Source: Marinilabiliaceae bacterium (GTDB lineage Bacteria; Bacteroidota; Bacteroidia; Bacteroidales; Marinilabiliaceae). Taken from it: 64,000 nucleotides of DNA. The translations under genes and the position numbers were made by a program. Below, one piece after another: positions 8,382 to 16,842 of this stretch (its first letter is position 1; each line of letters opens with the position of its first letter). The notes under the pieces are model-generated. The model did not search any database. It worked only from the letters and a program-made list of their open reading frames with translations, and was not told where the DNA came from. The stretch lies in the NCBI GenBank assembly GCA_016933045.1, contig JAFGBR010000031.1, forward strand, positions 1 through 64,000. The letters run 5' to 3'.

Positions 8382-9611
8382 ATGGCATTAATTAATGAAA
8401 ATTATTTGAAGCTTAAAGCAGGTTATCTGTTTCCTGAAATAGGTAGAAGAGTTAACGAATTTGCTGATGCGAATCCCCAAAAAAAAATTATCAGAATGGG
8501 AATTGGTGATGTTACTCAACCTTTGGTAAAAACAGTTTTAAAGGCATTTCATAATGCAGTAGATGAAATGGGTAGTGCCTCTACATTTAAGGGGTATGGA
8601 CCTGAGCAAGGATATGCATTTTTGCGAGAAGCAATTGCAAAAAATGATTATAATAACAGGGGGATAAATGTTTCGGCTGATGATATTTTTATTTCTGATG
8701 GGTCGAAATGTGATACAGGAAATATTCAGGAAATATTTGGTTTCGATAATAAAGTAGCTATTTGCGATCCTGTTTATCCTGTGTATGCCGATACAACAGT
8801 TATGTCGGGTAAAACTGGTGTTTGTGATGAAAAGGGATATTTTAAAAATATTATTTATATGCCATGTACAGATGAAAATGGCTTTGTGCCTGAATTACCT
8901 TCTGTAAAGGCTGATCTGATTTTTTTGTGTTATCCAAATAATCCAACAGGAACGGTTGCTACAAAAGAGGAATTGAAGAGGTGGGTCGATTATGCTATTG
9001 CAAATAAAAGTATTATACTTTTCGATGCAGCTTATGAGGCTTTTGTAACTGATCCTACTATCCCTCGTTCAATATACGAAATTGACGGTGCCGAAAAAGT
9101 TGCTATTGAATTTCGTAGTTTTTCGAAAACAGCCGGATTTACAGGAACCCGTTGTGCATTCACTGTTGTTCCATCAACCCTGGTTGCTTATGATGAAGGC
9201 GGGAAGGCTCATCCTGTAAAACCATTGTGGAATCGCAGGCAATCAACAAAATTTAATGGGGTTTCGTATCCGGTTCAAAAAGCTGCTGAAGCAATATATA
9301 GTGAAGAAGGTAAAAAAGAGGTTAAGGCTGTGGTTGATTATTACCTTCAAAATGCTTCAATAATGAAACAAAAACTTTCTGATGCAGGTTTTAAAGTATT
9401 TGGTGGGGTTAATGCTCCTTATGTTTGGGTTAAAACAAAGAATAATATGAGTTCTTGGGATTTCTTTGATTTATTGTTGAGAGAAGCCGGAGTTGTTGGA
9501 ACTCCTGGTTCTGGGTTTGGTCCTTCGGGCGAAGGGTATTTCCGTTTTTCTGCCTTTGCCGACCGAGATAGTGTTATTGAGGCTATGGATAATGTTACTA
9601 AATTGTTTTGA
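8382..9611 (+). CDS. dapL: LL-diaminopimelate aminotransferase
   Basis: Fold-type I PLP aminotransferase of 409 aa that converts tetrahydrodipicolinate directly to LL-diaminopimelate with glutamate as amino donor, bypassing the succinylase or acetylase steps. Family landmarks are [10 protein letters not shown], the YPNNPTG motif near residue 184, and the Schiff-base lysine Lys249 in [12 protein letters not shown]. The frame is open upstream from a TTG at 8349, but the ATG at 8382 gives the standard DapL N-terminus ([20 protein letters not shown]) and usual length. It is transcribed away from dapF-lysA and ends at a bidirectional terminator. Confidence 0.93.
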   Translation: MALINENYLKLKAGYLFPEIGRRVNEFADANPQKKIIRMGIGDVTQPLVKTVLKAFHNAVDEMGSASTFKGYGPEQGYAFLREAIAKNDYNNRGINVSADDIFISDGSKCDTGNIQEIFGFDNKVAICDPVYPVYADTTVMSGKTGVCDEKGYFKNIIYMPCTDENGFVPELPSVKADLIFLCYPNNPTGTVATKEELKRWVDYAIANKSIILFDAAYEAFVTDPTIPRSIYEIDGAEKVAIEFRSFSKTAGFTGTRCAFTVVPSTLVAYDEGGKAHPVKPLWNRRQSTKFNGVSYPVQKAAEAIYSEEGKKEVKAVVDYYLQNASIMKQKLSDAGFKVFGGVNAPYVWVKTKNNMSSWDFFDLLLREAGVVGTPGSGFGPSGEGYFRFSAFADRDSVIEAMDNVTKLF

Positions 9612-9622
9612 TAGATAGTAAT

Positions 9623-9655
9623 AAAAAAAAGCCTTCATTTTTGAGGGCTTTTTTT
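9623..9655. terminator. Bidirectional intrinsic terminator (dapL / nuclease gene)
   Basis: An A-run, a stem GCCTTCA...TGAGGGC with one wobble pair, and a T-run form an intrinsic terminator usable in both directions between convergent genes. Confidence 0.85.
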
Positions 9656-9672
9656 AATATTAATGAGAAAAA

Positions 9673-10263
9673 TTATTCGTTGTGTCTTTTGTTAATCTCA
9701 TCGCGAATTTCCGAGGCTTTCTCGTAATCTTCTTTGCTAATGGCTTCTTCAAGTAAATCCTGAAGTTCTTCTATTGTTTTTTTTCCATATCGATTTGCGC
9801 TTCCTTTTGTTGTTGTTTTTGCTTTTGAGGACTCTTTTTTTCCAAATTCTAAAACAATACCGGCTTTATCAATAATCTCTTCGTAGGTATAAATAGGGCA
9901 ATTAAAACGAAGAGCAAGAGCAACGGCATCTGAGGTTCTGGAGTCAATGCGTATTTCATTGGCTCCATCCTGACAAACAAGTTCGGAGTAAAAAATACCC
10001 TCTTCTAATTTATATATTATCACTTCTAAAACCTGTATGTTAAAAGTATTAGCAAAGTTAAAAAATAGATCGTGCGTTAATGGGCGGGGAGGTTCAAGGC
10101 CTTCAAGTTTAATGGCTATTGACTGTGCTTCAACGCCTCCAATAATTATTGGTATTCTACGATCGCCGTCTTCTTCGGCCAAAACAAGAGCATAAGCACC
10201 CGATTGAGTTTGGCTGTATGATAATCCTAAAATGTTAAGTTTTATTTTGTTATGACTGTCCAT
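9673..10263 (-). CDS. Bifunctional nuclease (BFN/DUF151) with C-terminal UVR motif
   Basis: Protein of 196 aa. Residues about 5-135 form a BFN (DUF151) domain (RRIPIIIGGVEAQSIA, PRPLTHDLF, RIDSRTSDAVALALRF), a family with reported DNase/RNase activity in plants and a possible stress role in bacteria. After a Lys/Ser/Thr-rich linker, residues about 160-196 match the UvrB/UvrC interaction motif (LQDLLEEAISKEDYEKASEIRDEI). The substrate and cellular role in Bacteroidota are not established. It is convergent with dapL and divergent from rplU. Confidence 0.82.
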   Translation of the reverse strand: MDSHNKIKLNILGLSYSQTQSGAYALVLAEEDGDRRIPIIIGGVEAQSIAIKLEGLEPPRPLTHDLFFNFANTFNIQVLEVIIYKLEEGIFYSELVCQDGANEIRIDSRTSDAVALALRFNCPIYTYEEIIDKAGIVLEFGKKESSKAKTTTKGSANRYGKKTIEELQDLLEEAISKEDYEKASEIRDEINKRHNE

Positions 10264-10402
10264 AATTTTTTTGAAACCGGGACTCTATTTTTTTTACCCG
10301 CATAACAAATATAACAAATCATTTTTAGAATAATAGTCACATTTTTAATTCGATATTTTTTGTTTCAATTACTAAATTTAAATGTTGTTTTTCGAAAATT
10401 TA

Positions 10403-10433
10403 TTGTGTGTGATGTTTTTTTTTTATACTTTTG
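10403..10433 (+). promoter_or_regulatory. Promoter of rplU-rpmA
   Basis: A TTG at 10403-10405 is spaced 20 bp from the -7 element TACTTTTG at 10426-10433, a good match to the Bacteroidota -33/-7 consensus. It predicts a leader of about 80 nt before rplU. Confidence 0.7.
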
Positions 10434-10520
10434 CAGTCCTTAGAATCTTGTGGGGTTTTGTAAAGTGACTGATAATGAGTGAGAAGTCCACCTCCTGGAA
10501 TAATTTATAAATAAATAAGA
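10434..10520 (+). promoter_or_regulatory. rplU leader with hairpin and anti-SD-like CCTCCT
   Basis: The predicted 5' leader can form a GTGACT/AGTC-CAC hairpin (10465-10491, one bulge). It also carries CACCTCCT at 10490-10497, the sequence normally found at the 3' end of 16S rRNA. Ribosomal-protein leaders often bind their own product; that this one does is only a suggestion. Confidence 0.35.
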
Positions 10521-10832
10521 ATGTACGCAATTGTAGAGATTGCCGGTCAACAGTTTAAAGTTGAGGCTGATCGTAAAATTTTTGTTCATCGTTTGAGTGC
10601 TGAGGAAGGTTCTTCAGTTGATTTCGATAAGGTTCTTTTGGTTGATAATGGTGGTAAAGTTAGTATTGGTGCTCCAGTTTTGGAAGGTGCTAAAGTAACT
10701 GCAAAAGTTTTATCTCATTTAAAAGGAGATAAAGTTATTGTTTTCAAAAAGAAAAGACGTAAAGGGTATAAGAAGAAAAACGGACATCGTCAGTGTTTCA
10801 CCCAAATTCAAATCGAAAGCATTCAAGGTTGA
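10521..10832 (+). CDS. rplU: 50S ribosomal protein L21
   Basis: Protein of 103 aa, the usual bL21 length, which binds 23S rRNA in the large subunit. Characteristic segments are [15 protein letters not shown] at the start and the basic [17 protein letters not shown] stretch near the C-terminus. It is the first gene of the conserved rplU-rpmA pair, with a good promoter and structured leader upstream. The next gene begins 23 bp later. Confidence 0.97.
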   Translation: MYAIVEIAGQQFKVEADRKIFVHRLSAEEGSSVDFDKVLLVDNGGKVSIGAPVLEGAKVTAKVLSHLKGDKVIVFKKKRRKGYKKKNGHRQCFTQIQIESIQG

Positions 10833-10855
10833 TAATTAAAAAAAATTAGAATAAG

Positions 10856-11119
10856 ATGGCACATAAAAAAGGCGTCGGTAGTTCCAAAAACGGTCGTGAA
10901 TCAGAAAGTAAACGACTAGGAGTAAAAGTTTTTGGTGGTCAATTTGCCAAAGCAGGAAACATTATTATTCGTCAAAGAGGAACACAGCATCATGCTGGTG
11001 ATAATGTTGGAATCGGAAAAGATCATACTTTATTTGCATTAATTGATGGTAAAGTAACTTTTCGTAAAAAGAAAGACAACAAATCATATGTTTCAGTAGA
11101 ACCAGTAGCTGCTGAATAA
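10856..11119 (+). CDS. rpmA: 50S ribosomal protein L27
   Basis: Protein of 87 aa matching bL27 ([35 protein letters not shown]). The N-terminal tail reaches the peptidyl-transferase centre. The N-terminus begins directly at MAHKKG, without the processed extension known from Firmicutes L27. It is cotranscribed with rplU and followed by a strong intrinsic terminator. Confidence 0.97.
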   Translation: MAHKKGVGSSKNGRESESKRLGVKVFGGQFAKAGNIIIRQRGTQHHAGDNVGIGKDHTLFALIDGKVTFRKKKDNKSYVSVEPVAAE

Positions 11120-11145
11120 GTTTCTTTGAAAGAGTTTATAAGATT

Positions 11146-11192
11146 CTCCTGAATTTATTACTTTCGTAATGATTTCAGGAGTTTTCTTTTTT
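11146..11192 (+). terminator. Intrinsic terminator of rplU-rpmA
   Basis: An 8-bp outer stem CTCCTGAA/TTCAGGAG encloses an inner ATTAC/GTAAT hairpin and is followed by a T-rich tract. Its presence also argues against the in-frame ATG at 11169 as the serS start. Confidence 0.88.
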
Positions 11193-11219
11193 GTATCACC
11201 TTTATCATTTTTTAATTGT

Positions 11220-12491
11220 ATGTTGACTCTTAAATATATTCAGGATAACAAGAGTGAGGTAATTGAGCGATTGAGCGTTAAAAACTTTAATGCACAAACA
11301 ATTGTTAACCACATCATTGTATTGGACGATAAGCGTAAGATTTTGCAGGCTCAGGCCGATGCTAAACAAGCTGAAGCAAAGTTAATTGCAAAGGAGGTTG
11401 GCGCTTTAATGCAAGCAGGAAAAAACGAAGAAGCCGAGGTAGTAAAAAGTAAAACGGCCAGTTTAAAGGATGATGTTAAAGAGTTGAATGCTCAGCAGGT
11501 GAAAGTTGAAGAAGAGTTGCAATTGAATTTGGTTTTACTTCCTAATTTGCCTCATGTTTCAGTTCCCAAGGGAAAAGGAGCCGAAGATAATGTTACTGTT
11601 AAAACAGGAGGTGAAATACCAAAATTAGAAAATGCTTTACCGCATTGGGAGCTTGCTAAAAAATATGATATTATCGATTTTGAGTTAGGGGTTAAATTAA
11701 CCGGTGCAGGATTCCCTGTTTATAAAGGAAAAGGGGCTCGGTTGCAGCGTGCTTTAATATCATTTTTTTTAGATCAGGCCGTGAATGCCGGTTATGTAGA
11801 AGTTCAGCCACCTTTAATGGTTAATGAAGATTCGGGTTTTGGAACAGGACAGTTGCCCGATAAGGAGGGGCAGATGTATCATGCTACTGCCGATAATTTG
11901 TATTTGATTCCTACTGCTGAAGTTCCTGTAACCAATATTTATCGCGATGTTATTTTGAAAGACACTGACTTTCCGGTTAAAAATTGTGCTTATTCGGCAT
12001 GTTTTCGTCGTGAAGCCGGTTCGTATGGAAAAGATGTTCGTGGATTAAATCGCTTGCATCAGTTTGATAAAGTGGAAATTGTTCAAATTGCTCACCCTGA
12101 TTCATCGTACGAAATATTAGACCAAATGGTGTCTCATGTACAGGGATTGGTTGAAAAACTTGAATTACCTTGGAGGATTTTGCGTTTATGTGGTGGCGAT
12201 ATGAGTTTTGCTTCGGCATTAACTTTCGATTTTGAAGTGTTTTCGGCTGCCCAGGAACGTTGGCTTGAGGTAAGTTCTGTGTCTAATTTCGAAACCTTTC
12301 AGGCAAATCGTTTAAAGTGTCGTTTTAAAGATAATGAAAGCAAAGGTACTCGTTTGGTACACACCTTAAATGGAAGTGCATTGGCATTGCCTCGAATATT
12401 AGCTGCAATTCTTGAAAATAATCAAACTAATGATGGTATTAAAATGCCAAAAGTGTTAATTCCATATTGTGGATTCGATATTATAAATTAA
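11220..12491 (+). CDS. serS: Seryl-tRNA synthetase
   Basis: Class II synthetase of 423 aa that charges tRNA-Ser (and tRNA-Sec where present). The N-terminal coiled-coil tRNA-binding arm covers about residues 1-110. The catalytic core has motif 2 (CFRREAGSYGKDVRGLNRLHQFDKVEIV) and motif 3 (GSALALPRILAAILEN). The open frame extends up to 11169, but that ATG lies inside the preceding terminator, and MLTLKYIQDNK at 11220 is the conserved SerS N-terminus. A weak hairpin at 12510-12542 may end the transcript. Confidence 0.96.
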   Translation: MLTLKYIQDNKSEVIERLSVKNFNAQTIVNHIIVLDDKRKILQAQADAKQAEAKLIAKEVGALMQAGKNEEAEVVKSKTASLKDDVKELNAQQVKVEEELQLNLVLLPNLPHVSVPKGKGAEDNVTVKTGGEIPKLENALPHWELAKKYDIIDFELGVKLTGAGFPVYKGKGARLQRALISFFLDQAVNAGYVEVQPPLMVNEDSGFGTGQLPDKEGQMYHATADNLYLIPTAEVPVTNIYRDVILKDTDFPVKNCAYSACFRREAGSYGKDVRGLNRLHQFDKVEIVQIAHPDSSYEILDQMVSHVQGLVEKLELPWRILRLCGGDMSFASALTFDFEVFSAAQERWLEVSSVSNFETFQANRLKCRFKDNESKGTRLVHTLNGSALALPRILAAILENNQTNDGIKMPKVLIPYCGFDIIN

Positions 12492-12509
12492 CATAATACT
12501 GTTATAAAT

Positions 12510-12542
12510 TACAATTTCGGGCAGGTTATGTTCGGAATTGTA
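12510..12542 (+). terminator. Hairpin downstream of serS
   Basis: A 10-bp stem with one G-U pair (TACAATTTCG/CGGAATTGTA) is followed by an AT-rich stretch without a long U-run. It is a weak terminator candidate. Confidence 0.35.
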
Positions 12543-12665
12543 TTTAAATAAGATGCTTATTGTTATATTTTTAAATATTATTGATCTTGATTATTAGGTA
12601 AATACATTTAAAATAATAACTTTATATAGTATTAGAGTTTATAAACAAAACAGAATCTTTTATTG

Positions 12666-12974
12666 ATGTTTATTTTTAACACTACTTTTTCAGTAAAAAG
12701 CTCTCGGCTTGATGAATGGAATAAATGGATAAATGAAGAATATTTGCCCGAAGTAGGTGCTTTAATGATTACTAACGGGGTTGAGATTTTTGAAGTGATG
12801 ATGGCCGATCAGGACGACAGTCGAACGTTATCTATTCAATGGCGATGTATGATTCCTGATCATTTAGAAACTATTAATAATAAGGCATCTGAATTGCATG
12901 GTCGATTATCTTCTGTTTTTGGCGAAGATTGTTTATATTTTAGTACTGTTTTAAAAGAATATTCGACTGAGTGA
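12666..12974 (+). CDS. DUF4286 family protein
   Basis: Small protein of 102 aa that resembles the DUF4286 family of Bacteroidota ([30 protein letters not shown]). The ferredoxin-like alpha/beta layout is predicted only from pattern. No catalytic residues or export signal are recognisable. The frame opens three bases upstream at a TTG, but the ATG at 12666 is the natural start. Its stop codon overlaps the GTG start of ruvC by four bases (GTGA), implying translational coupling. The function is unknown. Confidence 0.75.
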   Translation: MFIFNTTFSVKSSRLDEWNKWINEEYLPEVGALMITNGVEIFEVMMADQDDSRTLSIQWRCMIPDHLETINNKASELHGRLSSVFGEDCLYFSTVLKEYSTE

Positions 12975-13525
12975 ACCCCGAAAAAGTTATTATTGGTATT
13001 GATCCCGGAACATCAGTGTTAGGTTATGGTGTGATTGAAATTGCTGGTAAGTCAATAAAGATTCTTGCTATGGGAATTGTTGATTTAAAAAAGTACGACA
13101 ATCATTATATAAAACTTCAAAAAATTTTCGAACGGGTTCGTCAGTTAGTTGATACTTATAACCCGGATGAAATGGCCATTGAAGCTCCTTTTTTTGGAAA
13201 AAATGTTCAGTCGATGCTTAAGCTAGGACGTGCGCAAGGTGTGGCTATGACTGCTGCTCTAACCCGAAATATCCCAATTTTTGAGTATGCACCATTACGT
13301 ATTAAACAAGCTATAACAGGTAACGGATCGGCTTCGAAAGAACAGGTGGCTGCTATGTTACAACATATTCTTAATTTTAAAGATATCCCCAAATATTTAG
13401 ATGCTACTGATGGTTTGGCTGCTGCTGTTTGTCATCATTTTCAATCAAATACTCTTCAATCAGGAAAGACGGTAAAGAATTGGAAAGATTTTATTTCTAA
13501 AAATCCCGATAAGCTTAGAGGCTAA
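12971..13525 (+). CDS. ruvC: Crossover junction endodeoxyribonuclease RuvC
   Basis: Holliday-junction resolvase of 184 aa, an RNase H-fold nuclease acting with RuvAB. The four acidic catalytic residues are visible: Asp11 (GIDPGTS), Glu71 ([10 protein letters not shown]), Asp144 and Asp147 ([15 protein letters not shown]). It starts with GTG at 12971, overlapping the stop of the DUF4286 gene. The neighbouring ruvA and ruvB genes seen in some bacteria are not here. Confidence 0.93.
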   Translation: MNPEKVIIGIDPGTSVLGYGVIEIAGKSIKILAMGIVDLKKYDNHYIKLQKIFERVRQLVDTYNPDEMAIEAPFFGKNVQSMLKLGRAQGVAMTAALTRNIPIFEYAPLRIKQAITGNGSASKEQVAAMLQHILNFKDIPKYLDATDGLAAAVCHHFQSNTLQSGKTVKNWKDFISKNPDKLRG

Positions 13526-13546
13526 GTATGTGATTATTTTTTGACT

Positions 13547-13554
13547 TATATTTG
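13547..13554 (+). promoter_or_regulatory. Candidate -7 element of the S9 peptidase gene
   Basis: TATATTTG matches TAnnTTTG and lies 42 bp before the chosen ATG. No clear -33 element is seen. Confidence 0.4.
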
Positions 13555-13596
13555 TTTTGTTATTGTTGTAATATATTGTTCAAATTAATAAGTATA

Positions 13597-15831
13597 ATGT
13601 CAAAATTTATTTTTATCACAGTTTTTTTCTTTTTATTTCTACAATTTCAAACAAAAGCCAGAGTTACAATTGACGATTATCGAAGAGCCGATTCGACAAT
13701 AAGGTTCAATGATATGGTGTACCAAATCATTTCGGATGTGACATGGAGTGGCGATTCTCCTTTGTTGTGGTATCGCGTTAAAACAAAAGCAGGCTTTGAT
13801 TATAAATTGGTTGATGCCATTAAAGGATCGGTTGGTTCGGCTTTTAACCTTGAAAAGCTTACAGGTAGATTGAATAAACTGAGTGGGAAAAAGTACAATC
13901 CTGATAAGCTTAAGCTATCGCAAATTAAATTTAAAACAGATGAAAAAGTATGCACATTTGTTTTGGATAGTATTAGGTGGGAGTGTAAGCTCTTGAATTA
14001 TCAAATAAAAAAACTCGATAAAATAAAAAAAACAACATCTCCTCGCTATTGGTCATCAACCGAAGGTGATTATGATTCTCCACCTGTGGCGGCTCCTGAC
14101 AGTAGTTATGTTGCATTTGTTAAAGAAAATAATGTGTTTGTTCGTTGTTTGAAAACAAGTAAAATACACCGATTGAGTTTTGATGGATCTCCTGGTGAGT
14201 TTTATTCAAAGCGTATTGTTTGGTCGCACGATTCGAAAAAACTGGCTACTTTTAAAGTTCGTCCAAACGAAAAGCACTATATCTATTTTGTTGAGTCATC
14301 GCCCAAAGATCAGTTGCAACCACGTTTGCAAAAACGAGAATATCTGAAACCCGGTGATGCGCTTCCAATTTTACAACCTGCGCTTTTTGATGTTGAATCA
14401 TTTTCGAAAATTGAAATTGATTGCGATGATTGTCCGATGCAATACTATTTGGCAAACTTAAAATGGTGGCCCGACAGCAAAGCATTTACCTTTGAGTTTA
14501 ATCAACGCGGGCATCAGGCTTATAAGGTGATTGAGGTAGATGCTCACACAGGCGTTTCGCGCGATATCATCAATGAGACCAGTAAAACATTCATCGATTA
14601 CAGCAGCAAACTTTATCGTTACGATATCAATGATACAAAAGAGATTATTTGGGCGTCGGAGCGTGATGGATGGAACCATCTTTACTTGATTGATGCAAAA
14701 ACTGGAAATGTAAAAAATCAGATTACAAAAGGTAATTGGGTGGTTCGTGGTGTTGAGTATGTGAATGAAAAAGATCGATATGTTATTTTTAAAGGTAGTG
14801 GAAGGAATGAAGGTGAAGATCCATATTTCATCCATTATTATAAAATCAATCTGGATGGAACGGACCTGGTTGATTTAACCCCCGAATCATATCAACACGA
14901 AGCAGTATTCTCAAGTGATTACAAGTATTTTGTTGACACCTATTCAACAGTGGTTGTTCCTCCTGTAAGTGTGCTTCGAAAAGCAATCGATGGATCAGTA
15001 GTAAAAATTTTGCAAAAAGCTGATATTTCACTATTAAAAGAAGCTGGATGGAAAACGCCAGAAGTATTTGTTGCAAAAGGGCGTGATGATAAAACGGATA
15101 TATGGGGTAATATTTATTATCCTACCAACTTCGATTCAACAAAGAGTTATCCAATTATCGAATATATTTATGCAGGGCCTCACAGTTCATTTGTCCAAAA
15201 GTGTTTCTCACCATATAAATATTATTTTTCAGGATTAGCAGAATTAGGCTTTATAATAGTCCAGATTGATGGCATGGGAACATCTAACCGATCAAAGGCA
15301 TTTCATGATGTGTGTTATAAAAATATTAAGGATGCAGGGTTTCCCGATCGCATAAAATGGATAAAGGCTGCTGCCGAAAAGCATCTATTCATGGATACTA
15401 CACGGGTGGGTATTTTTGGTGGATCAGCCGGGGGCCAAAGTTCAACGGCTGCATTGTTGTTTCATCCGGGTTTTTATAAGGTGGCAGTGTCGTCGTGCGG
15501 ATGCCATGATAACCGAATGGATAAAATATGGTGGAACGAACAGTGGCTGGGTTATCCAATTGGCAAACAGTACGAAGAAAATTCGAATGTGTGTAATGCT
15601 GGAAAGTTGCAAGGTGATTTGATGTTGATTTTGGGTGAAATGGATGACAATGTTGATCCCGCATCGACCATGCAACTCGCTGATGCATTAATAAAAGCCA
15701 ATAAAGAGTTTGAGTTGGTTGTACTACCCGGCATGAATCACACCCTTGGTGGTGATTATGGCGAGCGCAAACGAAGAGATTTTTTTGTGAAAAATTTGTA
15801 TCATCAGTTTCCGCCGAAAGAGAGGAAATAA
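13597..15831 (+). CDS. Exported S9 serine peptidase, dipeptidyl-peptidase IV family
   Basis: Predicted exported prolyl-oligopeptidase-clan enzyme of 744 aa. A signal peptide (MSKFIFITVFFFLFLQFQTKA) is followed by a DPP-IV-type beta-propeller (about residues 90-480, with WASERDGWNHLYL) and a C-terminal alpha/beta hydrolase domain. The triad is visible: Ser610 in GGSAGGQ, Asp683 in EMDDNVD and His715 in GMNHT. The nucleophile elbow is GGSAGG rather than the GWSYGG common in DPP-IV, so strict Xaa-Pro dipeptidyl specificity should not be assumed. The frame is open from 13552, but the ATG at 13597 places the signal peptide at the N-terminus. It probably acts in the periplasm on oligopeptides. Confidence 0.85.
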   Translation: MSKFIFITVFFFLFLQFQTKARVTIDDYRRADSTIRFNDMVYQIISDVTWSGDSPLLWYRVKTKAGFDYKLVDAIKGSVGSAFNLEKLTGRLNKLSGKKYNPDKLKLSQIKFKTDEKVCTFVLDSIRWECKLLNYQIKKLDKIKKTTSPRYWSSTEGDYDSPPVAAPDSSYVAFVKENNVFVRCLKTSKIHRLSFDGSPGEFYSKRIVWSHDSKKLATFKVRPNEKHYIYFVESSPKDQLQPRLQKREYLKPGDALPILQPALFDVESFSKIEIDCDDCPMQYYLANLKWWPDSKAFTFEFNQRGHQAYKVIEVDAHTGVSRDIINETSKTFIDYSSKLYRYDINDTKEIIWASERDGWNHLYLIDAKTGNVKNQITKGNWVVRGVEYVNEKDRYVIFKGSGRNEGEDPYFIHYYKINLDGTDLVDLTPESYQHEAVFSSDYKYFVDTYSTVVVPPVSVLRKAIDGSVVKILQKADISLLKEAGWKTPEVFVAKGRDDKTDIWGNIYYPTNFDSTKSYPIIEYIYAGPHSSFVQKCFSPYKYYFSGLAELGFIIVQIDGMGTSNRSKAFHDVCYKNIKDAGFPDRIKWIKAAAEKHLFMDTTRVGIFGGSAGGQSSTAALLFHPGFYKVAVSSCGCHDNRMDKIWWNEQWLGYPIGKQYEENSNVCNAGKLQGDLMLILGEMDDNVDPASTMQLADALIKANKEFELVVLPGMNHTLGGDYGERKRRDFFVKNLYHQFPPKERK

Positions 15832-15845
15832 TTAGCATATTGAAC

Positions 15846-15911
15846 ATTCCTGCGAAGGCAGGAACCTGTTGTTAAATGGTCCTTTTATGAGATTCCCATT
15901 TTCATGGGAAT
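15846..15911. repeat. Pair of REP-like palindromes
   Basis: Two short palindromes lie between the S9 gene and the broken gene: TTCCTGC-GAAG-GCAGGAA (15847-15864) and ATTCCCAT-TTTC-ATGGGAAT (15892-15911). A related ATTCCTGC-CTAC-GCAGGAAT copy occurs at 16783-16802. The shared core suggests a dispersed REP-like family. Confidence 0.6.
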
Positions 15912-15941
15912 GGTTAATTTTTAATCTATAGATTGCATTAA

Positions 15942-16737
15942 ATGATTAGGAAGTTTTTAAAAATAGGTTTTTTAGTTTTGTTCTTTTGCCAGAATATTTA
16001 TTCTCAACAAATTACCTCCCCTTCCAAAGAATTAAAACTGAATGTTTTTTACAAGAAATATATCAATGCAAATGGCATCCCCATTGTTAGTTCAAACAAA
16101 GTGCCTGATGCAGCTTTAATCAAAGCAGCAGAAATCATCACTTTTATGACAAACGACTTGCCAAAGTCAGTTCTAAAAAATATGCAGGATTATGGCGTTC
16201 GAGACGGAATTATGGCACGATACGAAGGCACAACAGACATTCCGGAACATGCCTATCTGGCAAATGATACAACTTTAAATTGGGATTTAAGAGCAAGGGG
16301 TTTAGGTGGTGATTTAGATTTGCCTTTAACCACATGTGCCGAGGAAAATTTGCTTTGTTATCAAATAGATAAATACCATGCTGAAGATTTATTGATACAT
16401 GAATTTGCTCACACTATTCATTTTGTAGGGATAGTTCCAATTGATTCTACTTTTAATACTCACTTGACAAAAATTATGAATGAAGCGATTGAGTCAGGTA
16501 AATATGAAAACACTTATGCAAAAACTGATATTTATGAATATTGGGCAGAGGGGGTTCAAAACTGGTTCAATACCAATGCTGAGATGCCTGGCAGATGGTA
16601 AGCATAATCAGGTGAACACTCGCGAAGAGATGAAATTATACGACCAGGCTTTATATGAGGTGGTCAGTCGTTATTTCTCCGATTTTAAAGAGAACCCATC
16701 GTGCCATGCAAGAGAAAATAAATATCAGTACAAGTAA
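15942..16737 (+). pseudogene. Frameshifted exported zinc-peptidase-like gene
   Basis: A reading frame with a signal peptide (MIRKFLKIGFLVLFFCQNIYSQQ) runs to a stop at 16601. It contains a zinc-binding HExxH (HEFAHTIHF) and, downstream, YWAEGVQNWFNTNAEMP, where the Glu of YWAEG is a plausible third ligand as in gluzincin-like peptidases. The continuation (DGKHNQVNTREEMKLYDQALYEVVSRYFSD) is in another frame ending at 16737, and removing one base near 16588-16592 would join the two. The gene is therefore a frameshifted pseudogene or carries a sequencing error. Palindromic repeats flank it on both sides. The specific peptidase family is not identified. Confidence 0.75.
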
Positions 16738-16740
16738 AAG

Positions 16741-16802
16741 CCATTCCCTCGTAGGCGGTAATATCAGGGGTGAAATCTGGAGATTCCTGCCTACGCAGGA
16801 AT
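16741..16802. repeat. REP-like palindrome downstream of the broken gene
   Basis: A perfect palindrome ATTCCTGC-CTAC-GCAGGAAT (16783-16802) is preceded by a degenerate ATTCCCTCGTAGGC stretch at 16743. The core matches the repeat at 15847-15864 and it lies just before the arabinofuranosidase gene. Confidence 0.6.
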
Positions 16803-16842
16803 GATGTTTTAATTGTTTTCTTTCAATATAAAATCCATTGCT

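Noticed and set aside
11169-11219. In-frame upstream start for serS
   Set aside because: The ATG lies within the rplU-rpmA terminator hairpin, and the extra 17 residues are not part of SerS.
12971-12974. The GTGA overlap as a sequencing error or gene fusion
   Set aside because: Four-base stop/start overlaps are common in coupled bacterial genes, and both proteins have proper termini.
15398-15847. Minus-strand open frame of 149 codons at the 3' end of the S9 gene
   Set aside because: It overlaps the catalytic serine and histidine region of a clear gene and has no recognisable protein signature.
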